A DNA stretch of 64,000 nt from CAIYOL01 sp964494805 (GTDB lineage: Bacteria > Planctomycetota > Phycisphaerae > Sedimentisphaerales > Anaerobacaceae): assembly GCA_964494805.1 (NCBI GenBank), contig CAZBST010000003.1, forward strand, positions 62,001-126,000, written 5' to 3'. Below are positions 24,285 to 34,184 of the stretch, piece after piece; the stretch's first letter is position 1; each line of letters opens with the position of its first letter. The notes below the pieces were generated by a model. It was not told where the DNA came from, did no database searches, and saw only the letters and a list, made by a program, of their open reading frames with translations. Both the position numbers and the translations under genes were made by a program.

Positions 24285-27200
24285 ATGGCAGTTCAATTTA
24301 TTCTCGGCAGAAGCGGGACAGGCAAAACGAGCTATTGCATAAAGGCAATAGTTGATGCCCTTCTGGAGGCGGGGGACGGCCAGCCGTTGATTCTGCTGGT
24401 TCCGGAACAGGCGACGTATCAGGCGGAGCGTGCGATTTTAAGCGATAAAAGAGTGGGGGGGTATCACAGACTGCACGTGCTTTCGTTTGCCCGTCTACAA
24501 TTTTTGCTGTCGGGCAAAAATACGGCAAAGCCAGCGGTAACACGCATCGGGCAACAAATGATAATCCAGAGGATTCTGCGAGATAATAAAAGCAAATTAA
24601 AAGTGTTCAGATCGTCGGCAGGATTTCCAGGGCTGGGACGGCAAATGGCGGAAACTATCGCTGAGCTGCACGAATATGCCAAAACGCCGGAAGATATTGA
24701 CCAGCTATTGGACCAATTGCAAAAAGACGAACGTAATAGTTTGGCTACGCTGAAATTCGCTGATATAGGTCTGGTTTTGCGGAAATATTTGAAGTTTATC
24801 GAGGGCAAATTTATTAACCCTGATGCTCAACTGAGGCAAAGCTGCCGGACAATAGCTACGTCGATTTTGACTGAAGGAGCGAAGCTATGGGTAGACGGGT
24901 TTGCGGGGTTCACGAAATCTGAGCTTGCGATTTTAATGGAGTTATTGAAAGCGGCGGCAGATGCTCAAATTGCGTTCTGTTTAGACCCATCAAATATTGA
25001 TTTGGCAAATCCTGATATGGCAAGTCTCGAAGCAACGAGTATGTTCAGTCCGACGGAACGAACATACGCTGAGCTTGTCGAGAGAATAAAAAAGAATAAA
25101 CTGCGATTAGCTAAGCCGATAATTCTGAAGGATGGGGTCAGGTTTTCCGGCAGCAGAGAGCTTGCCCATATCGAGCGTGATATTTTTAAGCTCAAATCAT
25201 CAAAGATACCGGCAGGGGATAATATTCGGATTATATCAGCACCAAATGTTCGCGCTGAAGTCCAATTTGTCGCCAGAGAGATACTGCGGATACTAAAGGA
25301 AGAAGATTATCGATACCGTGACATTGCAGTTATCGCATCAGATATCGACTGCTATGAACACTATATAAGGGCCTGTTTTGACGATTACGGATTACCATTT
25401 TTTATTGATAAACGGAAGAGTCTGAATCAACATCCAGCTGTCGGACTTATTTGTTCAGCCCTGCAGGCGGTGCTGAATGATTTTTCTCACAGCGACGTCT
25501 TCAGCTTTCTTAAAACGGACCTAATTCCTGTAGAGAAAAGCGAGATTGATTTGTTGGAAAATTACTGTCTTTCATTCGGGGTGGCGGGGAGCGACTGGAC
25601 GAGCGGACAAGAATGGCACTTTGCAGGTCAGGATGACGAACACTTTGACGAGGAGCGTGTGAACCAAATCCGGAAGAAGATAAGCGGGCCTTTGCTTGTA
25701 CTTCGAGATAAACTTTGTCCTGTTGGCAGTTCGGCAAGGGCAATGAGCGCCGAAGAGTTTGTGCAGATTATATTTGATTTTCTTGAAACTGTGGGTGTCC
25801 GTGAAGAAATTGGGAAACGGATTGAAGAAGCAGTCGAACGGAAAGATTACACTACGGTCGATGAACATCAGCAGTTTTACGATAAGCTCTTAGATATATT
25901 TGATGAATTTGTCGAGGTTTTTGCTGGTCAGGAAGGGACGGCTGAGGATTATCTTGCGATTATCAGTTCTGCAATTTCGCAGATGACGCTGGCATTTATT
26001 CCGCCGACTCTGGACCAAGTGCTTGTCGGCTCTATCGAGCGGAGCCGACATCCGGATTTGAAAGCGGTTTTCCTTATAGGCACTACTCAAAAGGAATTTC
26101 CGGTTCCGATGAGTTTCGAGAGCATATTGACGGATGAGGACCGAAATGCAGCCGAAGAAGCGAACTTTGAGCTGGCGGCAACAACCGGTCAGAAGCTGGC
26201 TGAGCGGCAGTATTTGGCCTATATTGCATTTACACGACCGAAGGAGCTTCTGTGCGTTACGTATCCTGCAACTGATGGAGGAGGCAGCGCCACAACCCGT
26301 TCACAATTTATAGATAATCTGGTGACACTGTTTGAAAATCTTGAAGAAGAGTCAATTGCGGGATACAAAAATGATGTTAAGCAGCTTCACAGCAAAAGTG
26401 AACTTGCCGATTTGCTCTGCAGCCAATTGGGCAAGGATGCTTTTTTGACTAAAGCAAAAGAAGGAAAGCAGCTTGGTGAGCTATTAGGTGATATTGTTGC
26501 AGATGAAGAGCTTGCTGAGTTGGGGGTGGAGGTTTTGTCGGCGATAAATTATGATAATCGTGCACAGTTAGATGCCGGAATAGTTGAAAAACTTTTCGAT
26601 GCGCCGATGCGAAGCTCCGCGACGAGTCTGAGCACTTTTGCGGCCTGTCCTTATCAGTATTTTGCCAGATATATACTGGAATTGGAGGAAAGAGAGGAAT
26701 TTAAGTTTGAGCCATTAGATTTGGGCGTTTTTTATCATCGTGTCCTGGATGCTCTGTTAAAACGGCTTAACTCAGATAAAAAAGATTTTGCAACAGTTTC
26801 GAATGAAGAACTCCTGAGACTTCTAAGGGAGCAAATAGTGAAATTTGCCGGGGAGGACGCATTTATATCAAACTTTTTGCGCCGTTCGGCATATAACGGC
26901 TTTATCATTCACTGTGCCGGCGAGGTTCTTGAGGATTGTGTTCGAGCGATTTCGGAAATGGTTCGGGTGGGAAATTTCAGGCCGAAATGGTCGGAGGTTT
27001 CGTTCGGCGAGGTGAAAGACAGCGTCATTAACATCGGCCAATACAAAATTAAATTATCAGGAGGTGAGGTAACAGCTTTGAGCGGAAAAATCGACCGGCT
27101 CGATGTTGCAGAAGCGGGAAGCGAAAAAAATGCAATTATTTTTGATTATAAACGGAAGGGGAAAACCTTTAACTGGTCGCAGTTTTACCACGGTTTGGAT

Positions 27201-27737
27201 ATGCAGCTGCCGATTTATATGCTGGCGGTTAAAAATGCCGACAATCCTAAGTCGTTAGCCCGCAACGCTTTAGGGGCGTTTTATATGCCGGTTGAAGTAA
27301 GTCCAGCTAAAGGGGCTATCGATGAATTGTCAGGGGACACAGAAGGTTTCAATTATAAAGCAAAGGGGATATTTAACGGCGAAGTTTTCCGACAGCTTGA
27401 TGCCGGAGCTTCCAAAAACAGCAAGTTTTATAATTTTTACGTTACTAAAGACGGGCAGCCTTACGGCAATTATGAAAAACAAGGGGCATTAAGGCCGGCC
27501 GATTTTGAAAAAGCTCTTAAATTTACTGAGAAAAAGATAATCCAACTATCCGAAGAAATTCTCTCTGGCAGAATCGAAGTCAAGCCGTATCGCTTAAACC
27601 AAAACTCGCCGTGCAGTTTCTGTAAGTATAAGTCGGTTTGCCGGTTCGACTGGCAGATAAATGAGTACAACCTTTTAGAATCGCTCGGCAAAAACGATGT
27701 TCTTGAAAAAATGGCAAGAAAGGGAAGAGTAAAGTAA
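24285..27737 (+). CDS. addB: AddB-type helicase/nuclease subunit
   Basis: 1150-residue subunit of the AddAB (RexAB) double-strand-break resection enzyme. The N-terminus has a Walker A-like GRSGTGKTSYC. The C-terminal third is a RecB-type nuclease: GKIDRLD, IIFDYKRKGKTF and MQLPIYML give the Asp, Asp-x-Lys and Gln motifs. Four cysteines for the AddB 4Fe-4S cluster are present, one in FAACPYQYFARYI and three in CSFCKYKSVC at the end. addA follows after one small membrane-protein gene. Together they process DNA ends for RecA and degrade foreign DNA. The length and all motifs agree with a functional protein. Confidence 0.92.
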   Translation: MAVQFILGRSGTGKTSYCIKAIVDALLEAGDGQPLILLVPEQATYQAERAILSDKRVGGYHRLHVLSFARLQFLLSGKNTAKPAVTRIGQQMIIQRILRDNKSKLKVFRSSAGFPGLGRQMAETIAELHEYAKTPEDIDQLLDQLQKDERNSLATLKFADIGLVLRKYLKFIEGKFINPDAQLRQSCRTIATSILTEGAKLWVDGFAGFTKSELAILMELLKAAADAQIAFCLDPSNIDLANPDMASLEATSMFSPTERTYAELVERIKKNKLRLAKPIILKDGVRFSGSRELAHIERDIFKLKSSKIPAGDNIRIISAPNVRAEVQFVAREILRILKEEDYRYRDIAVIASDIDCYEHYIRACFDDYGLPFFIDKRKSLNQHPAVGLICSALQAVLNDFSHSDVFSFLKTDLIPVEKSEIDLLENYCLSFGVAGSDWTSGQEWHFAGQDDEHFDEERVNQIRKKISGPLLVLRDKLCPVGSSARAMSAEEFVQIIFDFLETVGVREEIGKRIEEAVERKDYTTVDEHQQFYDKLLDIFDEFVEVFAGQEGTAEDYLAIISSAISQMTLAFIPPTLDQVLVGSIERSRHPDLKAVFLIGTTQKEFPVPMSFESILTDEDRNAAEEANFELAATTGQKLAERQYLAYIAFTRPKELLCVTYPATDGGGSATTRSQFIDNLVTLFENLEEESIAGYKNDVKQLHSKSELADLLCSQLGKDAFLTKAKEGKQLGELLGDIVADEELAELGVEVLSAINYDNRAQLDAGIVEKLFDAPMRSSATSLSTFAACPYQYFARYILELEEREEFKFEPLDLGVFYHRVLDALLKRLNSDKKDFATVSNEELLRLLREQIVKFAGEDAFISNFLRRSAYNGFIIHCAGEVLEDCVRAISEMVRVGNFRPKWSEVSFGEVKDSVINIGQYKIKLSGGEVTALSGKIDRLDVAEAGSEKNAIIFDYKRKGKTFNWSQFYHGLDMQLPIYMLAVKNADNPKSLARNALGAFYMPVEVSPAKGAIDELSGDTEGFNYKAKGIFNGEVFRQLDAGASKNSKFYNFYVTKDGQPYGNYEKQGALRPADFEKALKFTEKKIIQLSEEILSGRIEVKPYRLNQNSPCSFCKYKSVCRFDWQINEYNLLESLGKNDVLEKMARKGRVK

Positions 27738-27755
27738 GCTGAGAAAGAGGAAATT

Positions 27756-28178
27756 ATGAAACCCGAAATCCAAATCAAGGTTGGTATGTGGATGGCAATT
27801 ACTTTGTTGGTCATGGCTTTGGTTAATACGTTTATTGTTTTATTTTTATCTACCTTTCGTCACAATATCTCTGAACCTATTATCTGGCGTGGTCTTATAT
27901 GGCCTATCGTTTTTTCCAATGGCTTAGCTGTTCTTTATTGTGTCTGTTTTGTTTTTACCATCAACCGTAGATTGCTGAAAACAAATTTTTTACTGTTAAC
28001 TATTTATGTATTTCTTGTGGTACGGTCATTTTTTACGCGGGAATATATTGACGTGTGGGATTTTATTCATACATTTTTTGAATTGCTTTTTATATTCCTT
28101 TTGTCACAAGGCGCTATTGGTATGTGGAGGGAAAAACTTAAGCGAGCGACCAAAGTGGAAACAGAAGAAACTAATTAA
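27756..28178 (+). CDS. Small four-helix membrane protein between addB and addA
   Basis: 140-residue integral membrane protein with about four helices (WMAITLLVMALVNTFIVLFL, IWPIVFSNGLAVLYCVCFVF, FLLLTIYVFLVV, FFELLFIFLLSQGAIGMW) and a short basic C-terminal tail. I do not recognise a family. It lies 18 bp after addB in the same direction and 110 bp before addA, so it belongs to that transcription unit. Any link to DNA repair is only positional. It has a ribosome site (GAGGAAATT). Confidence 0.65.
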   Translation: MKPEIQIKVGMWMAITLLVMALVNTFIVLFLSTFRHNISEPIIWRGLIWPIVFSNGLAVLYCVCFVFTINRRLLKTNFLLLTIYVFLVVRSFFTREYIDVWDFIHTFFELLFIFLLSQGAIGMWREKLKRATKVETEETN

Positions 28179-28245
28179 ATGCAGCTTAGTTGTTGAAGGA
28201 TGGGGAATAAGGAAAAAAGGTAAAAGTGGAAAATAAAAGCGAAAG

Positions 28246-28271
28246 TGGATTCCTGCTTGCATAGGAATGAC
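28246..28271 (+). repeat. Short hairpin repeat (CCTGC family), copy 2
   Basis: TGGATTCCTGCTTGCATAGG followed by AATGAC is a decayed copy of the element at 19595-19620. It lies 18 bp before the addA start codon and may influence its translation. Confidence 0.6.
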
Positions 28272-28288
28272 AAGCGAGAGACAGTTGA

Positions 28289-31200
28289 ATGGTTGAAAAA
28301 AAGATAAAGTGGACTGAGCAGCAAAAGCAGGCGATTACCGCGCGAGGTAGTGACATTCTGGTGAGCGCATCGGCAGGCACGGGCAAAACTGCTGTGCTGT
28401 CAGGCCGATGCGTCGATATAGTATCCGATGAGACCAGCGTGCGGAACATATTGGTGCTGACATTTACGGAGATGGCAGCCGAGCAGATGCGCCAGCGAAT
28501 CGGGGAGCAATTAAAAGATGCATTTGCAGAAAGCGGCGACCACCATCTTCGGCTCCAACTTATGCTGCTTCAGGCAGCTGACATCAGCACGATACATTCG
28601 TTCTGCAAACGGCTTATCACAGAATTCTTTTACAAGCTCGGCCTTGACCCGACTTTCGGGATAATCGACGGCGACGAAGCGAGACTGTTGAAGACGGAGA
28701 CCATCGAAAAGGCGATTGAGTGGGCGTGGCAGCAGAGTAATTTGGTGCAGGGGCTGGAACAGCTTTTCCGGCGGCGAGACCTTCGGACAAATGATGGTTT
28801 TCTTGCAAAGATAATAAGTTTGAGCAATTTTTTGGACGGCGTAGTTTCAAGACAGAATTGGTGTGAACGAGCGATAAAGCTTGGCGGGATTGTCAGCCCT
28901 TTTACATCGGGATTGGGTGAAGAACAGAAACAGATTGTAGCGGAGAGATTGGGGAGCATTGTCGAACAGTTTCAACAAGCCAAAAAGCTTTACGAGAACG
29001 AGCACTCCGGCGGAGACTGGGCAGCGAAGCTGGAGGCAAGTCATATCAAACCTGTCGCTCGATGTATCGAATTTCTGGAAGCGGGCGATTGGGATAAATG
29101 CGCCGAGGGGATAAGGAATTTTGTCAAGCCCACAACTTACAAGCCGAAAGAAGTGCCGGAGATGCTTGCTGAGCTTATACGAAAAAGGGTCAAGAAAGCT
29201 TTGGATGCTTTTGTGGGACTTTCGGCCCTTGCCATATTAAATCCCGATTACCTTAACAGGGTCAGCGGAGCTGTGAGCTTGCAGACAAGGGTGCTTGTTG
29301 AGCTTGTTAAGAAATTCGACCAGTTATACAGCCAGGCAAAAAAAGCAATTAACTGCCTGGATTTTGCCGACTTAGAGCGTTTCGCGCTGAGGCTTTTGGC
29401 TGACGAAAATTCGCAGGGCGAGAAGCCAGCACCATCGGCGACAGCTCTGGTGCTGCGGCAAAGGTATAAGTACATATTTGTTGACGAATACCAGGACATC
29501 AATGCTGTTCAACAGGCAATACTCGATATGCTTAGCTCCGGCGGAAATGTTTTTGTTGTCGGTGATATAAAACAAAGCATCTATGCGTGGCGGGGAGCTG
29601 AGCCGGAGATTTTTCTTGAGCGGCTGAGACCGGAGTCTTCCGCATCAGGCGGGTTGCGGGTTGACTTGAATGCTAATTTCCGTTCGGCCAAGGGCATCCT
29701 CGATTTTGTCAACAAGGTGTTTGGACGGATAATGACGGCCTCTTTTGCAAGAATTGATTACGATGAGTCGGCTGAGCTGAAGCCGGTGATTGAAAGTGAA
29801 TCCGGTGACGGAAAGAAAGTTGTCGAGTTTCATATACTCGATGAAAAGGGCAAGGATGAGGATGCAGAAGGTGATGAGACTGAAGAAAGCAAAGATGTTT
29901 TCAATTCTCGTCAGCGTCAGGCGGCGGCGATTGCCCAGCGTATAAAGCAAATGGTCGGAGCGGAGACAGGACAGCCGGAATTTCAAATATACGATAAGCA
30001 GAAACGCGAAAAAAGAGGAGTCGAATACCGTGACATCGTGGTGCTAATGCGTTCACTGGCCAAGAAGGCGAACGATTATGTTGAAATCTTTCGATTGGCC
30101 GGCGTGCCTGTGAACTGCCAGGCTACAGCCGGTTATTTTGAGGCGACTGAAATCAGCGATTGTCTCTGTCTGCTAAAAGTTTTGGACAATCCACAACGCG
30201 ACATTGAATTGGCTGCGGTATTGCGAAGTCCATTTTTTAAGGTCAGTGACGCGGAGCTGGCTAAGATAAAAATCCATAGCGAGACAGGCGAGCGGTATAA
30301 AAATTTCTATGAGCGCGTGCTTGAATATCCTGCCGGCGGGACGGATGCGAAGCTCGCTGAAAAACTTAAAAAAGCACTTGAGCAGATTAAGCAGTGGCGC
30401 GGAGTTGCGCGTAGCGGCAGTTTGGCGGATTTGATTTGGCACATTTACCGGCAAACTGGTTTTCTGTCGTTTGTTTCAGCGCTTCCGAGCGGGGAGGCAC
30501 GCAGGGCCAATCTGCTTAAACTGCACGAGCGGGCGATTCAGTTCGAAGGTTTCGCCAGCAGTAGCGGCAGGCCGTCACTGGGGCGTTTCATTGAATTTGT
30601 CGAGGAGCTTCAGGAACTCGGGCAGGACTGGGCGCCGGCTGAGCCGGACAGCTCCGCTGAAAATGCGGTGCGGATTATAAGCGTCCATAAGAGCAAAGGA
30701 CTGGAATTTCCGGTGGTTTTCCTGGCTGAGCTGGACAGTCAATTCAATAAGAAGGATTCTCAGGAAGATTTTCTGGCGGATGTTAACGATACGCTGGGGC
30801 TGCAGATTATTGACCGTAAATCGAATACCAAGCTAAGCTCACTTGCACACCAGGTCATTGCGGAGAAGAAATTAGCTACGGCCCTGGTGGAAGAGATGCG
30901 TATTCTTTATGTTGCGATGACGCGTGCGAGGCAGCGCCTTATTTTGAGCGCCTCGGAAAGGAAAAAACACTGTCAGGAAATTATTTGTGACGGCTCTTTC
31001 ACCCGCCTGCGCGGGTGCAAGCTTGCCCCTGCGAAAGCAGGGGGCGATGAGCCGATCAGCGATTGGCAGCTTCGGCGGTGCCGCAGTCCCTTAGAGTGGG
31101 TCCTCTACGGACTTTCGGACTTAAAGAATTTGCACGACATTTTTGAAACAGAATTAACGGCAGGGGGCAACGATGATTTATTCAGCGTAAAACTTTACGG

Positions 31201-32014
31201 CCAAACAGAGCTTGAATCGCTCTCCGAATATATTCGCGAGCTTAAGACTGGCAAACGCCGTAAGCAAAAAGTATCGGTGGGAAAATCTAAAGGTTCTAAG
31301 TTGCTCTCGCAGATTAAAAACTCTCTGTCTTGGCGATACCGCTTTGGAGATGTATCGCTTTTACCCGCCAAACAGTCCGTAACGCAGTTAACGCACCGCG
31401 AGGACGAATATGTAAAATTCGATTATTCGAGGGTATTGGAGCGAAGACCGAAGGCGGTTTTGTCAGCGGAATCAGCAGAGGTTATCGATGGACGGATGAT
31501 TGGCACAGCTGCGCATCTTATAATCTCACAGCTTGATTTAGGCAGACCCATAACAAAAGGAGCAATCGAGAAGATAAAGGAAAAACTTTTAGCTGATGGT
31601 GCTATAACGAAGATGATTGCCGAGCATATTGACACAGATTCGATACTTACATTTTTTGAAGGTGAATTAGGCAGGGCGGCCATTGATTCTAAGAATACAA
31701 TCTACCGTGAATGGCCGTTTACTTTTGCTTTACCTGCTTTTGAATTAAGCAATTCGAGTCACGAGGTACGGGTCACGTGCGACGAGACCGTCATCGTTCA
31801 GGGGATAATCGATATGCTAATCCAAACCCCACAGGGTTTAGTAGTTATTGACTTTAAGACTGATGATGTAACCACCCAAAGAGCACCTGAGCGGGCTGAG
31901 CTTTATCGCGAGCAGTTAGAACTTTACGGCAGGGCGGCAGGGGCGATTTTGAAAGACAAAACCATCGCCAAATGGCTGTGTTTTCTAAAGCCGGGATGTG
32001 CGGTTGAGGTGTAG
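28289..32014 (+). CDS. addA: AddA-type helicase-nuclease subunit
   Basis: 1241-residue UvrD-superfamily helicase with a C-terminal nuclease, partner of AddB in recombinational repair. Helicase motifs are in order: Walker A ASAGTGKTAVLSGR, motif II VDEYQDINAVQQ, GDIKQSIYAWRGAEPEIF, the NFRS segment, and ISVHKSKGLEFPVVFLAELD. The nuclease domain near the end has GTAAHLI, GIIDMLIQTP and VVIDFKTDD, giving the active-site His, Asp and Asp-x-Lys. One oddity is a pair of perfect hairpins (31000-31017 and 31026-31043) embedded in frame at about residues 904-919. They encode TRLRGCKLAPAKAGG in a linker where the helicase is normally variable. No frameshift results. Confidence 0.92.
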   Translation: MVEKKIKWTEQQKQAITARGSDILVSASAGTGKTAVLSGRCVDIVSDETSVRNILVLTFTEMAAEQMRQRIGEQLKDAFAESGDHHLRLQLMLLQAADISTIHSFCKRLITEFFYKLGLDPTFGIIDGDEARLLKTETIEKAIEWAWQQSNLVQGLEQLFRRRDLRTNDGFLAKIISLSNFLDGVVSRQNWCERAIKLGGIVSPFTSGLGEEQKQIVAERLGSIVEQFQQAKKLYENEHSGGDWAAKLEASHIKPVARCIEFLEAGDWDKCAEGIRNFVKPTTYKPKEVPEMLAELIRKRVKKALDAFVGLSALAILNPDYLNRVSGAVSLQTRVLVELVKKFDQLYSQAKKAINCLDFADLERFALRLLADENSQGEKPAPSATALVLRQRYKYIFVDEYQDINAVQQAILDMLSSGGNVFVVGDIKQSIYAWRGAEPEIFLERLRPESSASGGLRVDLNANFRSAKGILDFVNKVFGRIMTASFARIDYDESAELKPVIESESGDGKKVVEFHILDEKGKDEDAEGDETEESKDVFNSRQRQAAAIAQRIKQMVGAETGQPEFQIYDKQKREKRGVEYRDIVVLMRSLAKKANDYVEIFRLAGVPVNCQATAGYFEATEISDCLCLLKVLDNPQRDIELAAVLRSPFFKVSDAELAKIKIHSETGERYKNFYERVLEYPAGGTDAKLAEKLKKALEQIKQWRGVARSGSLADLIWHIYRQTGFLSFVSALPSGEARRANLLKLHERAIQFEGFASSSGRPSLGRFIEFVEELQELGQDWAPAEPDSSAENAVRIISVHKSKGLEFPVVFLAELDSQFNKKDSQEDFLADVNDTLGLQIIDRKSNTKLSSLAHQVIAEKKLATALVEEMRILYVAMTRARQRLILSASERKKHCQEIICDGSFTRLRGCKLAPAKAGGDEPISDWQLRRCRSPLEWVLYGLSDLKNLHDIFETELTAGGNDDLFSVKLYGQTELESLSEYIRELKTGKRRKQKVSVGKSKGSKLLSQIKNSLSWRYRFGDVSLLPAKQSVTQLTHREDEYVKFDYSRVLERRPKAVLSAESAEVIDGRMIGTAAHLIISQLDLGRPITKGAIEKIKEKLLADGAITKMIAEHIDTDSILTFFEGELGRAAIDSKNTIYREWPFTFALPAFELSNSSHEVRVTCDETVIVQGIIDMLIQTPQGLVVIDFKTDDVTTQRAPERAELYREQLELYGRAAGAILKDKTIAKWLCFLKPGCAVEV
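31000..31043 (+). repeat. In-frame palindromic element inside addA
   Basis: Two consecutive hairpins, CACCCGC-CTGC-GCGGGTG and CCCCTGC-GAAA-GCAGGGG, lie within the addA reading frame. The second shares the CCTGC-NNNN-GCAGG core with intergenic repeats at 19595 and 28246. It resembles protein-coding palindromic elements known from Rickettsia. Confidence 0.55.
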
Positions 32015-32130
32015 CTGATGGTAATTTGGCGGTTTTCTCATTTATGCTTGTCTACTGATGTCATATCTGTATAATTAGGCCTTTCTGATAGTAAAAAGCA
32101 GTATAAGGGTTTTATGGAGAAGATGTAGAA

Positions 32131-33345
32131 ATGGCAAAGGCAGCAAAGGCAAATGCGGTAGTAGGCCAATCCGGCGGGCCGACAGGGGTGATAAACGCAT
32201 CTTTGGTTGGCGTAATCGAAGAGGCAAAGAAGCATCCGGAAATCAAAAATCTTTACGGCGCAGTCCACGCGGTAGAGGGGATAGTCAAAGATGAATTTAT
32301 AAATTTGAAGAAATTGACGCCGGCCACAATAAAAGACCTCCTTGCTTCGCCGTCATCGGCGCTCGGCTCCAGCAGAGATAAACCCGACGAAGCATATTGT
32401 GCTAGGATTTTTGATGTTTTCAAAAAGCGGGATATCAGGTACTTTTTCTATATCGGCGGCAACGACTCAGCAAGTACGGCATACATTATCAATACAATGG
32501 CGGCCCAAAGCGGCTATGAACTGCGGGCATTCCACATACCCAAAACCATAGACAACGATTTGCTGGTAACTGACCATTGCCCCGGGTACGGAACGGCGGC
32601 AAAATTCGAGGCTTGTGCACTAATAGGAGACGACCTCGATAATAGGGCTCTGAAAGGGATAAAGATTAATGTGATTATGGGAAGACACGCTGGCTTTTTG
32701 ACCGCTGCCACGGTTTTAGGCAAACGCAGAGACGATGACGGGCCGCAGCTGCTGTATTTTCCCGAAAGGCCTGTTTCGATGGACAAATTCCTCGGCGATA
32801 TCGAAGGCGTATATAAAAAGCTCGGCCGATGTATTGTTGCAGTGAGCGAGGGTATGTGTGACATAGGTGGCAAAACCTGGGCTGAGAAACTGGTCAAAGG
32901 AGAAATAGAAACTGATGACTACAAAAATATACAATTATCCGGAACGGGTGCGCTGGCGGACTTTTTAGCGGGGAAAGTCAAGGGCAGAATAAAGATAAAA
33001 CGGGTTCGGGCGGACACGTTCGGGTACCTGCAGAGAAGCTTTGCAGGGCTGCAGTCATCGGTTGATGTCAAAGAGGCACGGCAGTGCGGCAGAATGGCTG
33101 TGAAATTTGCGATGAAAGAAGACAGCGGCTCGGTCGCAATAAAAAGAGTCGGCAAAGGTAAGAAATATGCTGTCGAGTATTTCCGCACCGACCTAAAAAA
33201 TGTCGCGAAAAAGACGAAGCCAATGCCCGATGAATTTATCAATGCCGGAGGTAACGGCGTAACGAAGGCCTTTATCGAATACGCGATGCCGTTGACAGGC
33301 GGAGTGCCGAGAAGCGAATACTTGGGAAATAGGCCGAGGGTATAA
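32131..33345 (+). CDS. pfp: Pyrophosphate-type 6-phosphofructokinase
   Basis: 404-residue phosphofructokinase of the PPi-dependent type, which converts fructose 6-phosphate to the 1,6-bisphosphate reversibly using pyrophosphate. The N-terminal phosphate loop is VVGQSGGPTGVINAS. The donor-selecting residues read GGNDS (Asp112, where ATP enzymes have Gly) and PKTIDND (Lys138, where ATP enzymes have Gly). This pair is the accepted signature of PPi use. INVIMGRHAGFL and the FPERP segment match the substrate pocket. The length is that of the short PPi-PFK clade. It is probably monocistronic, and a repeat and a terminator lie downstream. Donor specificity is inferred from the two residues. Confidence 0.9.
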   Translation: MAKAAKANAVVGQSGGPTGVINASLVGVIEEAKKHPEIKNLYGAVHAVEGIVKDEFINLKKLTPATIKDLLASPSSALGSSRDKPDEAYCARIFDVFKKRDIRYFFYIGGNDSASTAYIINTMAAQSGYELRAFHIPKTIDNDLLVTDHCPGYGTAAKFEACALIGDDLDNRALKGIKINVIMGRHAGFLTAATVLGKRRDDDGPQLLYFPERPVSMDKFLGDIEGVYKKLGRCIVAVSEGMCDIGGKTWAEKLVKGEIETDDYKNIQLSGTGALADFLAGKVKGRIKIKRVRADTFGYLQRSFAGLQSSVDVKEARQCGRMAVKFAMKEDSGSVAIKRVGKGKKYAVEYFRTDLKNVAKKTKPMPDEFINAGGNGVTKAFIEYAMPLTGGVPRSEYLGNRPRV

Positions 33346-33353
33346 AAAAGATC

Positions 33354-33395
33354 CCTCGATACTTGATTCTCGTAACTCGATGTGGGAAAAGGAGG
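33354..33395 (-). repeat. CGAGTTACGAG dispersed repeat, copy 2
   Basis: On the minus strand this reads CTCCTTTTCCCACATCGAG followed by TTACGAGAATCAAGTATCGA, a close match to 8841-8890. Confidence 0.5.
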
Positions 33396-33401
33396 AAAAA
33401 T

Positions 33402-33427
33402 AAAAAAGGCAGTCTAAAGACTGCCTT
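33402..33427 (-). terminator. Rho-independent terminator of the small secreted-protein gene
   Basis: Perfect 10-bp stem AAGGCAGTCT/AGACTGCCTT with a T-run on the minus strand, 28 bp after the stop of the gene at 33455-33808. The plus-strand side lacks a T-run. Confidence 0.8.
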
Positions 33428-33454
33428 GTATTCAATTTAACCTGCGGTAAATCT

Positions 33455-33808
33455 TTATCGACGGCCTCGTCCGCCGCCTCGTCCGCTGCTGCGTCTGCCG
33501 TCACGTTGGCTGCGATGATCGCCATAATAGCTGTATCCGCCGCCCCAAGACGTAGAAAAGCTCACACTAAATCCAGGCTGTTCATACACAGAGACGCGAT
33601 TAACATAAACAGGCTGTGCGCAGGTGTAAACGGGCTGCGGGCGGGTGTAATAAACAACAGGCTGCTGAAAAACAGGGACGGGCCGATAAATGTAAACAGG
33701 CTGACGTGCGGGTTGAAAAGAGATGCCGATACTGATTTTGCTGCTCCCATAAGCCGTTGCTGAACAGGTTAAAACCACCAGAAACAGAATGTATTTTAAA
33801 GTTTTCAT
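33455..33808 (-). CDS. Small secreted Tyr/Pro/Val-rich protein with Arg-Gly tail
   Basis: 117-residue protein of unknown function. A typical signal peptide (MKTLKYILFLVVLTCSATAYG) precedes a low-complexity middle with recurring QPVY-type motifs (QPVYIYRPVPVFQQPVVYY, QPVYTCAQPVYVNRV). The C-terminus is RRSSGRGGGRGRR. A single Cys may allow dimerisation. Such composition suits a structural or matrix protein, or one that binds nucleic acid or polyanions through the RG tail. It has an AAGGAG ribosome site and its own terminator. I know of no named family. Confidence 0.65.
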   Translation of the reverse strand: MKTLKYILFLVVLTCSATAYGSSKISIGISFQPARQPVYIYRPVPVFQQPVVYYTRPQPVYTCAQPVYVNRVSVYEQPGFSVSFSTSWGGGYSYYGDHRSQRDGRRSSGRGGGRGRR

Positions 33809-33940
33809 TTTTATCTCCTTTCATTTCAACTATATGTGTTGATTTTAAACAATCGTTTCGTAAGTAAAGACGCACCAGTCTATGTTCTTATTGCAAAAAA
33901 ATATTTGAGAAGTGGGGTTTTAGAACGAGCGAAGGCCCTA

Positions 33941-34105
33941 AATGCTGTTGTTTCCGGAAGCTGCAACGAGGAAGCCTCAAGTAAGTATGCGTAAGCATAC
34001 GGGAAAAACAAATATCCGAGTAGGAGGCAGCGCGAGCTACCCCGCTCATGCGCCGCGGGGGCTTTACAATTTTGCTGTTGTTTCCGGAGGCCACCGCCGA
34101 AGGTG
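33941..34105. repeat. Dispersed GCTGTTGTTTCCGGA repeat copies
   Basis: The gene-free stretch 33809-34184 carries two copies of TGCTGTTGTTTCCGGA (33943-33960, 34073-34089). The second is preceded by GCCGCGGGGGCTTTACAAT, the same block that occurs inverted at 8000-8037. Short hairpins (GTATGCG-TAA-GCATAC) lie between. No gene is seen. Confidence 0.55.
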
Positions 34106-34184
34106 GAGAACAGGTGAACAGTGGAGCAGATGAGCAGTTGAAAAAAGAATTCGAGCAGAAGGCAGGAGAAGCGGAGGTGAGAAC

